64,000 nucleotides of DNA from Heliopora coerulea (lineage: Eukaryota; Cnidaria; Anthozoa; Scleralcyonacea; Helioporidae), in contig JASJOG010000014.1 in assembly GCA_030142905.1 (NCBI GenBank), positions 434,001-498,000 on the forward strand, given 5' to 3'. Below, piece after piece: positions 41,661-51,099 of this stretch. Position numbers and translations under genes: made by a program. Position 1 is the first letter of the stretch. Every line of letters starts with the position of its first letter. Below the pieces are notes generated by a model. The model did no database searches, was not told where the DNA came from, and was given only the letters and a program-made list of their open reading frames with translations.

Positions 41661-43166
41661 TTATAATATATATTTTGAAATTAAAACTCCCCCAATTATT
41701 GATAAAGATAAAATCCATAAATTATCACTTGATGTTTTTGATGATTTACCTGAAAGGTCTGAAAGGTTTGAAATGTCTTTTAATGTATTATTTTTCAAAT
41801 CTTTTTTGGGTTCATTTTTCTTATCTTTTTTTAACTCATTTTTCTTTACTTCATTTCCTTGTAATTTTGTTTCGCGGGTCTTTGACCCGTAATAATTTAA
41901 ATTTTCGTTAATTCCAAAAACCATATTTTCATCAGAAACTTTTAATTTATTATTATATCCTTCAATAGGATCTTTTAAAATAATTAAAGATGATGGAATC
42001 AACCATAACGTTGGGCTTATAGCAGTATTTAAAACCACATTTGTTGATGAAACTGCTGTATTCATATTATTTATCCAGGTTGATGTATCATAATTTATAA
42101 TTGAATCTTCAAAAATTTGTCTAAAAACCTTTTGTGTTTCTAATGCTGAAGCTCTATTTGAAACAATACTTTGTCTTGTTCTTGCTTGTGCTCCGAGGAT
42201 TGAATAAAGACAAGCTTCAATGGATTGATTTAATAATTCTGTTCCATTTTTTGTTAAACCATTTGACCATCTTGAAACAAATTTTTTATAATCATTTTGT
42301 GTATCTCTAATTTGACCTGGACCGTGTTGATATCTTTTGTGTGGATCTGTTTTAACAACATCTTGACCTAGGTGCTCATTTTTTATTTTTAGAATTTCTT
42401 GATATGTCCATTTTGGATAATGATCTTTTAAAAAACCAGCATTAAATTTATAAAATGTTTCATTATCACCATTTCTCAGTTGATGCATAATTCTTCTAAC
42501 TGTAAAATAAACATGAAATCTCATAAATGATGTAATTTGTTTTGGTGTATTCGAATTAAATAATAAGTGCTGCATTGAAATTCCACATCCATAAGTTGAA
42601 ATCCATGCTCCTATAATGCTTTGAAAGTATGGTTCTTTAAGCGACCATTTTGCATTGTCATTTGTGGTTATATTCAATCCGGGTAAATTACTTTGAAAAT
42701 AATCTGTATTGTTTACATAAATTCTAAACTGGTTAATAGAATAACTTAAAACATATTGAGTAGGAAAATTATCAAAATAATAATGTTTTCCTGAATAATC
42801 AACATGTCTTTTACCTTTTGGTAATTCTTGTATGCTTCCTCCAATTTTCCAAATTTTTGGGAAGTTTGGTTTTGGTTTGTTAATATAAAGATATTTTGTC
42901 ATATTTGGATCATTTTTAAACGTGTCTGAATTTGTGTCTGTTGAAATATATTGTGAATTTTTAAACCAAACATGATAACCTTGAAAAACAGCATTTTTGT
43001 CAAAATCAGCTTCGAATGAAAACTTTGCCATATCTGGATATGGATATTTTTTTCTAAAATATTTTTTCTCCAGCTCAACATCTTCTTTAATATTTTTCAT
43101 AACATAATCATAGTTTTTTCCATAATATTTACGTTCTGCTTCTTCTACAGATTTATCGTTATTCAT
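41661..43166 (-). CDS. Conserved viral protein with C-terminal membrane anchor (501 aa)
   Basis: The N-terminal part is charged (ERKYYGKNYDYVMKNIK, KKYPYPDMAKFSF). The middle is aromatic-rich (QYVLSYSINQFRIYVNN, PYFQSIIGAWISTYGCG). A K/N/S-rich linker follows, and the end is a single transmembrane segment (LWILSLSIIGGVLISKYIL). I recognise the layout from related cnidarian elements but know no function; a structural or membrane-linked virion role is inference. It reads divergently from integrase across a 21-bp gap. No frame break is seen. Confidence 0.68.
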   Translation of the reverse strand: MNNDKSVEEAERKYYGKNYDYVMKNIKEDVELEKKYFRKKYPYPDMAKFSFEADFDKNAVFQGYHVWFKNSQYISTDTNSDTFKNDPNMTKYLYINKPKPNFPKIWKIGGSIQELPKGKRHVDYSGKHYYFDNFPTQYVLSYSINQFRIYVNNTDYFQSNLPGLNITTNDNAKWSLKEPYFQSIIGAWISTYGCGISMQHLLFNSNTPKQITSFMRFHVYFTVRRIMHQLRNGDNETFYKFNAGFLKDHYPKWTYQEILKIKNEHLGQDVVKTDPHKRYQHGPGQIRDTQNDYKKFVSRWSNGLTKNGTELLNQSIEACLYSILGAQARTRQSIVSNRASALETQKVFRQIFEDSIINYDTSTWINNMNTAVSSTNVVLNTAISPTLWLIPSSLIILKDPIEGYNNKLKVSDENMVFGINENLNYYGSKTRETKLQGNEVKKNELKKDKKNEPKKDLKNNTLKDISNLSDLSGKSSKTSSDNLWILSLSIIGGVLISKYIL

Positions 43167-43187
43167 TATTTATTTTAATAAAAATAA
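43167..43187. promoter_or_regulatory. 21-bp divergent promoter between 501-aa gene and integrase
   Basis: Only TATTTATTTTAATAAAAATA-type sequence separates two divergent start codons. Each side presents an AATAAA/TAAATG-type element, so both genes must start transcription within or extremely close to this gap. Confidence 0.55.
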
Positions 43188-44194
43188 ATGAATGACATTG
43201 ACACAAACAAAGTGAGTGATAAAATGTTTGTTATTGAACAAGAGTTAAGAGATATTTATTACAACCCAGAAACAGGTTATCAATCTGCAGAAAGACTTTA
43301 TCAAAAAGTAAAAGACAGACTTCCAAAGGGATTAAATGTTAGTAGAAAAATTGTGAAAGAATGGTTAGAATCACAAGATACTTTTACAAGATATAAACCA
43401 ATTGCTAGAAGACATAAATTCCAAAAAACATTTGTTAAAGATTTAGCTGATCAAATACAAATGGACTTAATTGATATGAGAAAATATCAAAAACAAAACA
43501 AAGGATATTATTGGATACTGACAGCTGTTGAAATTCTAAGTCGATATGCATTTGCTATTCCTGTTTACAGAAAAGATACTAAAAACATGACAAAAGCTGC
43601 GGATGAATTATTGAAAAAATTCAAAATAAGATTTGGTGAATATCCAAAAGTTTCTCAATTTGATGAAGGGAAAGAATTTTATAATGTTGGTGTAAAAAGT
43701 TTATTGAAAGAAAGTGATGTTAAATATTTTTCCACAAAATCTGTTAAAAAAGCAGCTATAGTTGAAAGATTTAACAGAACTCTAAAAACATCCATGTGGA
43801 AATACTTCTATAACAATGAAACTTATAATTGGATTGACATTTTAGACAAGCTTGTAAAAAATTATAATAATACTAAACATAAGACAACTCAAATGAAACC
43901 TGTTGATGTAAAGATTCTAACAAGTATCAAGTATGGATTACGCTGTATGGATCCCCAGGTGAATTTTCCATTCCCAAATTTAAAATTGGTGATACTGTTA
44001 GAATTTCTAAATATAAGAATGTATTTGCTAAAGGTTATTTAGCAAATTTTACAGAAGAAATTTTTAAAATTACTAAAGTATTTATAGGCGATCCAAACAT
44101 GTATGAAATAGAAGATTTAGAAGGAGAACCAATTATTGGAAAATTTTATGTACAAGAATTGTCTGTGGTGACTGAAAAAACAAAAAGCATATAA
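43188..44194 (+). pseudogene. Retrovirus-like (Polinton) DDE integrase, frameshifted near C-terminus
   Basis: 284 codons are open (43188-44042). The N-terminal helix-turn-helix-like region (SAERLYQKVKDRLPKGLNVS) precedes the RNase H-fold core. Catalytic acids are D93 in IQMDLIDM, D159 in SQFDEGKEF and E193 in AIVERFNRTLK, so D-x33-E spacing with all three present. The frame slips at about 43940-43985. The chromodomain/SH3-like tail (FKIGDTVRISKYKNVFAKGY, EEIFKITKVF, FYVQELS) continues in another frame to a stop at 44192-44194. The enzyme integrates element DNA. Without the tail it is probably inactive, though the catalytic core is intact. The start follows AATAAAAATAA. Confidence 0.88.
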
Positions 44195-44199
44195 AATAA

Positions 44200-45537
44200 A
44201 TGAGCGGCGAAGATTATGATGATTTTAACAGTGTAGAAAATATTGAAATGAGGGATAAAATACGTGAAGAGGAAGATCAAGGTGAATATGCTGACACCAA
44301 TTTAGACACTGGAGAAACTACTAGATTGTTACCCCCAATGATTCAAACTGATCAAAATAAAGTTAGGGTTGAAAATTTTAAAAAATTCAAAAAAAATTTG
44401 GGATTAATTAAAAGAGTAATAACTAATGATAAAAAATATATTTTCAAAGATATATTTGGTTTCACTCCTGAAAAGAAAAATGGGAAAAATAATAATATAT
44501 TGTTAGAAAAAACTAGGTTTGTTAACGATGAAAAAGGAAATGTTTCAATTATTTTCAAAGATGTAAAAATTGGTAATATTACCAATAATAAACCAGAATT
44601 ATTTGTAAGAAAGAATAAGTTAAATGTTAATGAATTCAAAGATATTTTTGAAAAAGCAAAACAAGAATATAAAAAAACATCAGATTCTATTATAGATGAA
44701 AAAATATACGATGAAAATCTTGAAATGAAAGAGATTGAGAGAAAAAATATAGTTGAAAGCACCATTTCACAAATTGATAATGAAGTTAATAGAATAATTG
44801 ATGAAAATAACTTGATTAAATTAGATGAAGATGAAAATGATCAAAGAAGATCATTATTTGATTCAGATGAATTAAGAGAATTTAGAGGTTTATTAAATTT
44901 TGAAGAAGCTGTCTCTCCGGTTGGTGGTAAAGACTATTTTGATTTATCAGAAAATGAAAAAAAAGAAGTTATACGCGGAAAAATTGATGGATTTGATAGA
45001 GAGTATCAACATTGGAAAAATAAATCTGATTTAGAAACAGCTGAACCCCAAAAAAGTATATATAAAAGTTTTTCAGAAATTGCAAAACTTCAAGCAGATA
45101 AAATGAGACTTGAAAATAATGAAATACCAATTAGTGAAGAAGGAATACAGATTTTAAATGAAAATGCTGAAGAATCTGACCTTGGAAGATTAGAAAGATT
45201 TAAAAAATGGGCAAAAGAAAATCTCGCAGGTTTATCAGCAGTTGCTATTTCTATAGCAGGTATAATTACAGTAATAGTTATGGGAGCAAGAAACACATTA
45301 AAAAAAGGTGCAAATGCAATTGGAAAATTAGCAAAAGCAATTGCAAATATAGGTAAAAATTTTGGTGCAGTCATTTCAGCAGTTTTAAATTTAATTTCTC
45401 AAATATTATCATGGGGAGCAAAAGGTATTGCTTTTCTAGCTAAAAATTTATGGATATTAGTTATTGCAATTACTTACTTTTTATACAATGAATATAAGGA
45501 ATACCGAAAGAAAAACCGAAAGGGTAATAAAAATTAA
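44200..45537 (+). CDS. Large viral membrane protein (445 aa)
   Basis: The first ~330 residues are charged and helical. Near the C-terminus lie a hydrophobic segment (LSAVAISIAGIITVIVMGA), an amphipathic basic stretch (KGANAIGKLAKAIANIGKN) and two further hydrophobic segments (FGAVISAVLNLISQIL and LWILVIAITYFLYNEY). The layout suggests a membrane-inserting or membrane-shaping protein. Function unknown; I recall similar C-termini from related elements. It begins 6 bp after the integrase tail, with TATAAAATAAATG at the start, so it has its own start signal. Confidence 0.7.
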   Translation: MSGEDYDDFNSVENIEMRDKIREEEDQGEYADTNLDTGETTRLLPPMIQTDQNKVRVENFKKFKKNLGLIKRVITNDKKYIFKDIFGFTPEKKNGKNNNILLEKTRFVNDEKGNVSIIFKDVKIGNITNNKPELFVRKNKLNVNEFKDIFEKAKQEYKKTSDSIIDEKIYDENLEMKEIERKNIVESTISQIDNEVNRIIDENNLIKLDEDENDQRRSLFDSDELREFRGLLNFEEAVSPVGGKDYFDLSENEKKEVIRGKIDGFDREYQHWKNKSDLETAEPQKSIYKSFSEIAKLQADKMRLENNEIPISEEGIQILNENAEESDLGRLERFKKWAKENLAGLSAVAISIAGIITVIVMGARNTLKKGANAIGKLAKAIANIGKNFGAVISAVLNLISQILSWGAKGIAFLAKNLWILVIAITYFLYNEYKEYRKKNRKGNKN

Positions 45538-45562
45538 AATAAATTTTTTTGTAGAATAATAA

Positions 45563-46798
45563 ATGAATAGAGAAAACGAATTATATCCAGGATATAAAAG
45601 ATCAAAAATGAGTGAAATTAAAGGAACCAGAACAAGACATGTTGTAACTTTAAATCCGAATTCAGTAAATCCAGAAGACCTTTATATAGATATCCCAAAA
45701 TTAAACCCTAATTTGTGTCTTGTTCCTGATTCATTAAGATTGTTATTTAATTTTAAAAATGCAAATACTAAGTCTTGGTTTTTAAATAATTTATCAAAAT
45801 TGTTAAAGAAAAGATTAGTTGTTAAATTTGCTGGAGAAATTGTTTATGATAATAGCGGAGAATCTCTTTTGGAAATTTACAAAGATCTTTGGAAACCTGA
45901 ATCCGAAAGAGCAGATATGGTTGAATATGGAATCGCTCGAGAAAATTTAAGAAAATTAATTTCAAAAGATGATTCTGGAGCAACAAGTGGAACTGCTGAA
46001 AAAGTTTCTGATAAACTAATGTATGATATTTATGGAACAAAACAATGTTTAAAATTAGAAAAAATACTTTCAGATCATGGGTTATATGCTCCTAATGGAA
46101 TGATTAACAATTTTCAATATATTTTAACTTTTCCAAAAGCTAGTGAAATTATGATAGCACAAAGTGGTGAAAGTGTTGGTGGTTATTCGTTGGAAAATTT
46201 AGAATTGGAATATGAGACGATTGAAAACCAAGATTTAGCAATTGATGTTTTAACAAATTACACTACTGGAAGATCATTATCATATAATTATGTAACTTTG
46301 ATGAAAACAGTAGAATGGGATAAAAACGCAACTTTACATAATGAAACCATAAATATTCCACGTAAGAGCATGAAAGCAGTTGTGTTGTTATTTAGAAATA
46401 AAACTATCACAAATAGTGAGCAATTTGTTTATCCAAATATAACAGAAGTCAAAATTAGTGTTGAAGGAGTTCCAAATAGCATATATTCCCAAGGATTTCC
46501 CAAACGTAGATTTTTTGAAGAAGCATTTAGAATATTTCGCTGTGGATATTTTGACTGTGATGCAGTTATGGATATTGAACAATTTTATAAAGATTCATTT
46601 GCATTATGTGTGGATTTAAGAACATTAGATGACAACTTTGTTTATAGAACTGGTAAAAAATTAGTAAACACACGATCTGGATTATTGCTAGAAATTAAAA
46701 AAACTGCTATTCCTGCAAATGTAATGTGTTATATATTTGTTATAAGTGATGGATTGCTAAACATTGTAAATAAAGATTTGTCTTCAATTCAATTTTAA
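45563..46798 (+). CDS. Probable major capsid protein (double jelly-roll type), 411 aa
   Basis: The frame is intact, with alternating beta-type stretches: RHVVTLNPNSVNPEDLYIDI, KRLVVKFAGEIVYDN, LENLELEYETIENQDLA, KAVVLLFRNKT, EVKISVEGVPNSIYSQG, and the end VMCYIFVISDGLLNIVNKDL. It matches in pattern the capsid-position protein of cnidarian Polinton-type elements. It also lies immediately before the packaging ATPase, the usual neighbour of a major capsid gene. The double jelly roll itself cannot be shown from sequence reading. The length is somewhat short for the fold. AATAATAAATG spans the start. Confidence 0.65.
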   Translation: MNRENELYPGYKRSKMSEIKGTRTRHVVTLNPNSVNPEDLYIDIPKLNPNLCLVPDSLRLLFNFKNANTKSWFLNNLSKLLKKRLVVKFAGEIVYDNSGESLLEIYKDLWKPESERADMVEYGIARENLRKLISKDDSGATSGTAEKVSDKLMYDIYGTKQCLKLEKILSDHGLYAPNGMINNFQYILTFPKASEIMIAQSGESVGGYSLENLELEYETIENQDLAIDVLTNYTTGRSLSYNYVTLMKTVEWDKNATLHNETINIPRKSMKAVVLLFRNKTITNSEQFVYPNITEVKISVEGVPNSIYSQGFPKRRFFEEAFRIFRCGYFDCDAVMDIEQFYKDSFALCVDLRTLDDNFVYRTGKKLVNTRSGLLLEIKKTAIPANVMCYIFVISDGLLNIVNKDLSSIQF

Positions 46799-46814
46799 AA
46801 AACAAAAATAAAAA

Positions 46815-47454
46815 ATGAATTATGAAATTGAACCATTTAATATGATAATTGTTGGAATGACTGCTTGTGGAAAAACAAAATATCTTTTAGATTTTATAGA
46901 ATCAAAATATAAAAACTATTTTGATTATATTTTTCTAATTTGTCCGACGTTTGAATGGAATAAAACTTATGAAAATTGGAAATATGATAAAGATGAAGAT
47001 TTTATTACAATTCCTTGCGATCAAGACAACGTTGAAGATTGGTTAAAATTTATAGTAAATTCTTCAAAAGGAAGTAAAAGTTTAATTATATTAGATGATT
47101 GTGCAAGTGGAAAAAATGTAAAAAATAGAACAAGTGAGTTGGTTAAATTAGGATTTAGTGCTAGACATTATAATCTTTCCGTTGTTGTAATTACACAAAA
47201 TATTTACAAATAATTACAAAATATTTACAAAAAAAATATTTACAAAAATAATTACACAAAATTAGAGAAATATTTCAAAATTAGTCACATTTTATAATCC
47301 AAATAAAAAAGATATGACAACAATAATTCAAGAATATTTAGGTGTGGATGACCGCACAGAATTGGAAAAAATTTTAGAAACATTAAAAACAAAAAAATAT
47401 TCATGCTTGGAAATTAATTTAATTTTTCCATTTGATTATAAAATAAATGAGTGA
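46815..47454 (+). pseudogene. A32-like genome-packaging ATPase, broken in the middle
   Basis: Walker A GMTACGKT lies at residues 14-21, the DYIFLICPTFEWNKTY block at about 37-52 and Walker B SLIILDDCASGK near residue 95, followed by the sensor-like stretch GFSARHYNLSVVVITQN. This is the FtsK/HerA-type ATPase that loads DNA into capsids. After this a short ATTACAAAATATTTAC-type simple repeat (about 47195-47280) replaces coding sequence and brings a stop at 47211-47213. The usual C-terminal end (VTFYNPNKKDM, INLIFPFDYK) survives in another frame to about 47454, overlapping the next start codon. The ATP site is intact but the protein is truncated to 132 aa. Confidence 0.85.
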
Positions 47455-47962
47455 AAATAGTGATCATATAGAAGTTCCGCAAATTGAGACAAGTACAACC
47501 GCAAGTGAAGAAAAGCAAACGCAAGATGCTAAAAAAGAAGTAATGAAAAAACGTGAAGAATTGATAAAATTATCTGAAGATGGCGAAATTAGTCAATCGG
47601 TTAAAAATTTGAAAAAAGCAAGCGATAAAGTTATATTAAAAATTTATTCTGAATATGAAATTAAACAATCAGAAAAAGCAAATATATTTTTAACAGATTT
47701 ACTAATTAGTAAATTTTCAGATTTATTAGGTGGTTTAGAAGCAATTGAAAGTAGTGAAGAATTGGAAAAAGAGTTGGTAAAAGATAAATTATTAAAAAGA
47801 GATGTAAAATCTGCGGTTCAACAACTAACCCCATATTTACCATATCTTGGAATATTATCTGGTGGAATAACAGTTGGAAAACATGTTATTAAAAAACGTG
47901 CTAAAAAAACAAAATCACAAAATTCACAAAATTCACATGACCTCGAAGCAGATGATACATAA
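47447..47962 (+). CDS. Small conserved viral protein, 171 aa
   Basis: Acidic N-terminus (about 25 residues of T/E/Q), a helical middle (LIKLSEDGEISQSVKNLKKA, KANIFLTDLLISKFSDLLGG), then a short hydrophobic patch YLPYLGILSGGITVG and a basic tail (KKRAKKTK). The layout is familiar from related elements; function unknown. The end is rich in SQNSQN. TATAAAATAAATG covers the start, which overlaps the end of the ATPase remnant. Confidence 0.65.
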   Translation: MSENSDHIEVPQIETSTTASEEKQTQDAKKEVMKKREELIKLSEDGEISQSVKNLKKASDKVILKIYSEYEIKQSEKANIFLTDLLISKFSDLLGGLEAIESSEELEKELVKDKLLKRDVKSAVQQLTPYLPYLGILSGGITVGKHVIKKRAKKTKSQNSQNSHDLEADDT

Positions 47963-47998
47963 ACAAATTAATTTTATAATATATATCAAATTATAAAA

Positions 47999-48358
47999 TT
48001 ATTTATCCTCTTTTTGTGGTTTTTCTTTTTTATTTAAATCAATTAATGAAGCAATTATTTTATCTTTTTCTATGTTTGAACTTCGATCTTCATTTTCTAA
48101 AGATTTTAATAACTTTAAATGGTTATTATTTTCTGAAAACTGAACTTCACGTATATTATTTTTCCCAAACGTCATTCCAGCTTCAAAATCTTTCATTCCA
48201 ACATCAACATGAGCTCCGATTCTAAAACCACTTTTTTGAATTTTTCTAAAATTTATTGGTGGATAACCATGAAGATTTAAATCTAACTTTGTATCCTTGT
48301 CTGAATCCTTATTGGAATTATTTTTATTATTTGTTTTTGATGATATACAATTTCCCAT
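47999..48358 (-). CDS. Putatively N-myristoylated viral protein (119 aa)
   Basis: The protein starts MGNCISSKTN: Gly2 with Ser6 fits the N-myristoylation consensus and Cys4 could be palmitoylated. A dual acyl anchor on a eukaryotic membrane is therefore likely. The rest is polar: an N/K/D-rich linker, then LNLHGYPPINFRKIQKSGFR and IGAHVDVGMKDFEAGMTFG, then a helical charged tail. No family recognised. It is the last gene before the right-end repeats and faces inward, opposite to its plus-strand neighbour. The start follows AATAAATAAAAA rather than the TAAATG form. Confidence 0.65.
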   Translation of the reverse strand: MGNCISSKTNNKNNSNKDSDKDTKLDLNLHGYPPINFRKIQKSGFRIGAHVDVGMKDFEAGMTFGKNNIREVQFSENNNHLKLLKSLENEDRSSNIEKDKIIASLIDLNKKEKPQKEDK

Positions 48359-48700
48359 TTTTTATTTATTATTTTTTTATTCTTGATAATAACTAATTTT
48401 TCCACAAATTTTACAGCAACGTTGTTTGTTTAAAATTGTGTTAAAATAAGGTAATTCCCTCTCCTGTTGATTAGGGATTTCCCCCACACAGCAAGCGAGC
48501 GCTTAACTTTTCACACAAAAGTTTCACAAATGTGAAGCTAAAATGTGAAGTTTTTGAACCCTCTAAGACACTTTGAAAGATTTGACCAAATCTCAACCAA
48601 ATTTGAAACTTTGAAAAATTTCAAAATGCGGAAAACCGATTTTTGTCACATTTTGAAATTGTCAAAATATTCTGTTTCAAAAATTTAGTTTTCACATGGA

Positions 48701-48835
48701 TTTTGAGAATGTGAGAAAATTGATCAATTTCGAGAATGTGAGAAAATTGACTGATTTTGAGAATGTGAGAAAATTGACTGATTTTGAGAATGCGAGAAAA
48801 TTGATCAATTTTGAGAATGTGAGAAAATTGACTGA
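48701..48835. repeat. Five 27-bp tandem repeats near right end of viral element
   Basis: The unit is TTTTGAGAATGTGAGAAAAT plus TGACTGA, five copies with two alternating ends (GACTGA and GATCAA). No spacers. It is placed between the last viral gene and the retroelement, where terminal repeats are expected. Confidence 0.85.
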
Positions 48836-48984
48836 TTTCCAAAATCCGGTTTGAACCAGATTTGGGAAGTGGGTGTGGTCACACAAAAATTTTAGAATGA
48901 TTGACAGTTGATGACGTCATCACCAATTACCGGAAGTTGATACAATTTTTGAAAGCTCATTAAAATTCATAAAATGTGCTAGAA

Positions 48985-50950
48985 TCCGGACATTACAGAC
49001 TACTCTCGTCACTAAATTCCGCAACATTGCTAGGCACGTTATTGGTCGGAAAGTTGTGACCACATTTCCATTATCAATATTGTTTCCCCTTTTGATAGCC
49101 AATCTGGTATATCCTTTTGGTCCAAACAGTTATTCAATGCTTCAGCAAATACTACTTTAGTAAATTTCAAGTATTTCAACCAGAATCCTTGAAGTCCGTC
49201 TGGTCCTGGGGCTTTCCAATTTGACATTTTGTTAGCTTGCCGTGTAACTCTTACCAGCGTAATGATAATTTAAGGGTTGTCTGAAAACATCTTTTAATTT
49301 TCTCTTGTCTTCTTTAAGCATTCTACTTTCTCATTGTGGTTCACCCTTTCACTAAAAATTTCACTCCAGAATTCTTTACTTCTCTCATCATCCGGTATAA
49401 TTTCTTCATGTCTATCTTGATCATCAATCTGTTCGAACAATCGTTTCTGGTTGTTCTGGAACATTCTACTGTGCTTAAACTGGTCATTCCTGTTTTCGTA
49501 TCTTTTTATTTTTGCTGTTTTTGCAGCCACTCACGCTTGAATTGTTCTATAACTAAATTTCTCCTTTTACTTTTAAGTTGTATTGTCTCTTCAACTTGTT
49601 AATAACCTCTACCTTCAATTTTCCTTCTTTCATATACTGCCACATACTGATGCCCTTTCTTAATGCATTTATTTGTGCTTTAATTCGCCTCTTCCACCAT
49701 GGTTTCTTTATTCTTCTTGTGCTATCTTTTACTTCCAAGAGTTTTACCACAAGGTTTCTTGCAGCCTTGATCTTGTAGATTTTATCTAATTCTGCAGTTT
49801 TCTCCCTGGTTTTCTTCCGATCAACCTGTCTAAGGTTTGGTGGTTGTGATGTTTTGTTCCTTTTATTATTATACAGTTATTATTATACAGTTATTATATA
49901 GCAGTAAATAAAATGCCTCATGAGGAGGTCACGATGTGTTAAGCCATTATGTAACAGTGGTTCATGATTTCTTAGTTCTTCGACCAACGTCTTCATAAGC
50001 CTTATTTGTTTCTCTCCGTGTTCATCTTTTTCCATTTCATCTTCAGTACTTTCTACCTCCGTCCCTAGTTCATCTGCGTTTCTTGTATCTTCATTCTTTG
50101 CTTCCTTTTCATCTTTGGCTGTTCTTGATTGTCTTGTATTTTCACCTTCATTAGTTATGAATATCCTCACCGTTTTCCCTTTGACTGATGTTTCTCTCAA
50201 CTCTTTCCCGGCAGCGTAAGACTTATATTATTTTACTCTGGATAACGTCAGACGATTTTTCTCTGGCTAACGCCAGACGATTTAACTCATCAATGGGGCA
50301 GCTCCAGCGTCAAAAGGGTTAATCTCCTCAATCTCCTCTTCCGATAACCATTCATTGATCTTTATTGCTCGTGCTTGAGCAACAAGTCTCTGTTCATTAA
50401 ATTCAAATAGACCAATGTCATTCCAGATCTTCAGCATCCTTTTCCTGTGTCCCCCTCCGTTTTGGGTCACTCATCAAATAGCACTTCGTGATAAGCTTGT
50501 TCAACTCGTCCGTTCATCTCGTTCTTCACCCTGTCTAACTAACAGTAACATGATGATGACCTGAGGTTCGCTGCTCTCTCCCCGTGCACCCCTGCACGAC
50601 GAGGGGCCTTCCCTTTCATTGGTTCCGGACCCAGTTCACGTCGTTATTACCATCTGTGGTAAACATAACAGCATCATAATATTATGAGAACAGATTTTTA
50701 TTTTGGAGGTCTTATCTTCAGATGGGTTTGTCTAAAAAGACTTAAAGAGGCCCACCTTCACTTCCTGCAGTAGTCTTTAAGGTGCCAGGGACCACTCTGG
50801 TACTTTGTAACCTCGCTGTTAGTTGTTACCCTAACGGTGGTGGCTTTGGGGACACTTGCAATTGCCAAAGGTGCCATCCTGGACTGTGGAGGGCGGTAGC
50901 GTTTATATTCCCGTAGTACGCTGAAGCTCCAGCTTGTCCTACTCCAGTGT
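48985..50950 (-). pseudogene. Non-LTR retrotransposon copy 1, N-terminal half
   Basis: The minus strand reads from about 50470 a N-terminal region, then RRIKKPWWKRRIKAQINAL (49553-49750), SKEFWSEIFSERVNHN, and MSNWKAPGPDGLQGFWLKYL (RT start, 49227), with FRPITCLAML before the break at about 48985. Catalytic RT motifs and the endonuclease are missing; the element stops where the viral right end begins. GC-richer leader sequence reaches about 50950, next to a short ATT tract. Confidence 0.72.
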
Positions 50951-51099
50951 CTATATTATGATTATTATTCTCTCTTCTCACAGTGCACATGAATGTCCAC
51001 TGGTAAATGATCTTAGTATAAATTAGATATCAAGACAAGTCTCTCGCCCTTAGGTATCTAAAACTTTTCGGATTATTCTTGTCGTTCCTAATAAAGTTA

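Larger units (their letters stand above)
32640..48960. mobile_element. Maverick/Polinton-type integrated virus (adintovirus-like), left end lost
   Basis: Protein-primed-type DNA polymerase B, retrovirus-like integrase, packaging ATPase, a probable major capsid protein and a probable minor capsid protein occur together. That is the defining Polinton set. About seventeen intronless genes are packed with gaps often below 30 bp in two arms: polymerase to the 501-aa protein on minus, integrase to 47962 on plus. Base composition is much more AT-rich than the flanks. The left end is missing because a LINE replaced the end of the polymerase gene. The right end (about 48400-48960) has 27-bp tandem repeats, but its matching inverted copy is gone, so exact borders are unknown. 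Several core genes are broken, so this copy is defective. Confidence 0.88.

Noticed and set aside
48701..48835. Possible CRISPR array
   Set aside because: Units are contiguous with no unique spacers, and the locus is eukaryotic.
48621..48886. Minus-strand frames with repeated FSHILKI or NFLTFSK units
   Set aside because: They are only the translation of the 27-bp (nine-codon) tandem DNA repeat; two frames are open at once.
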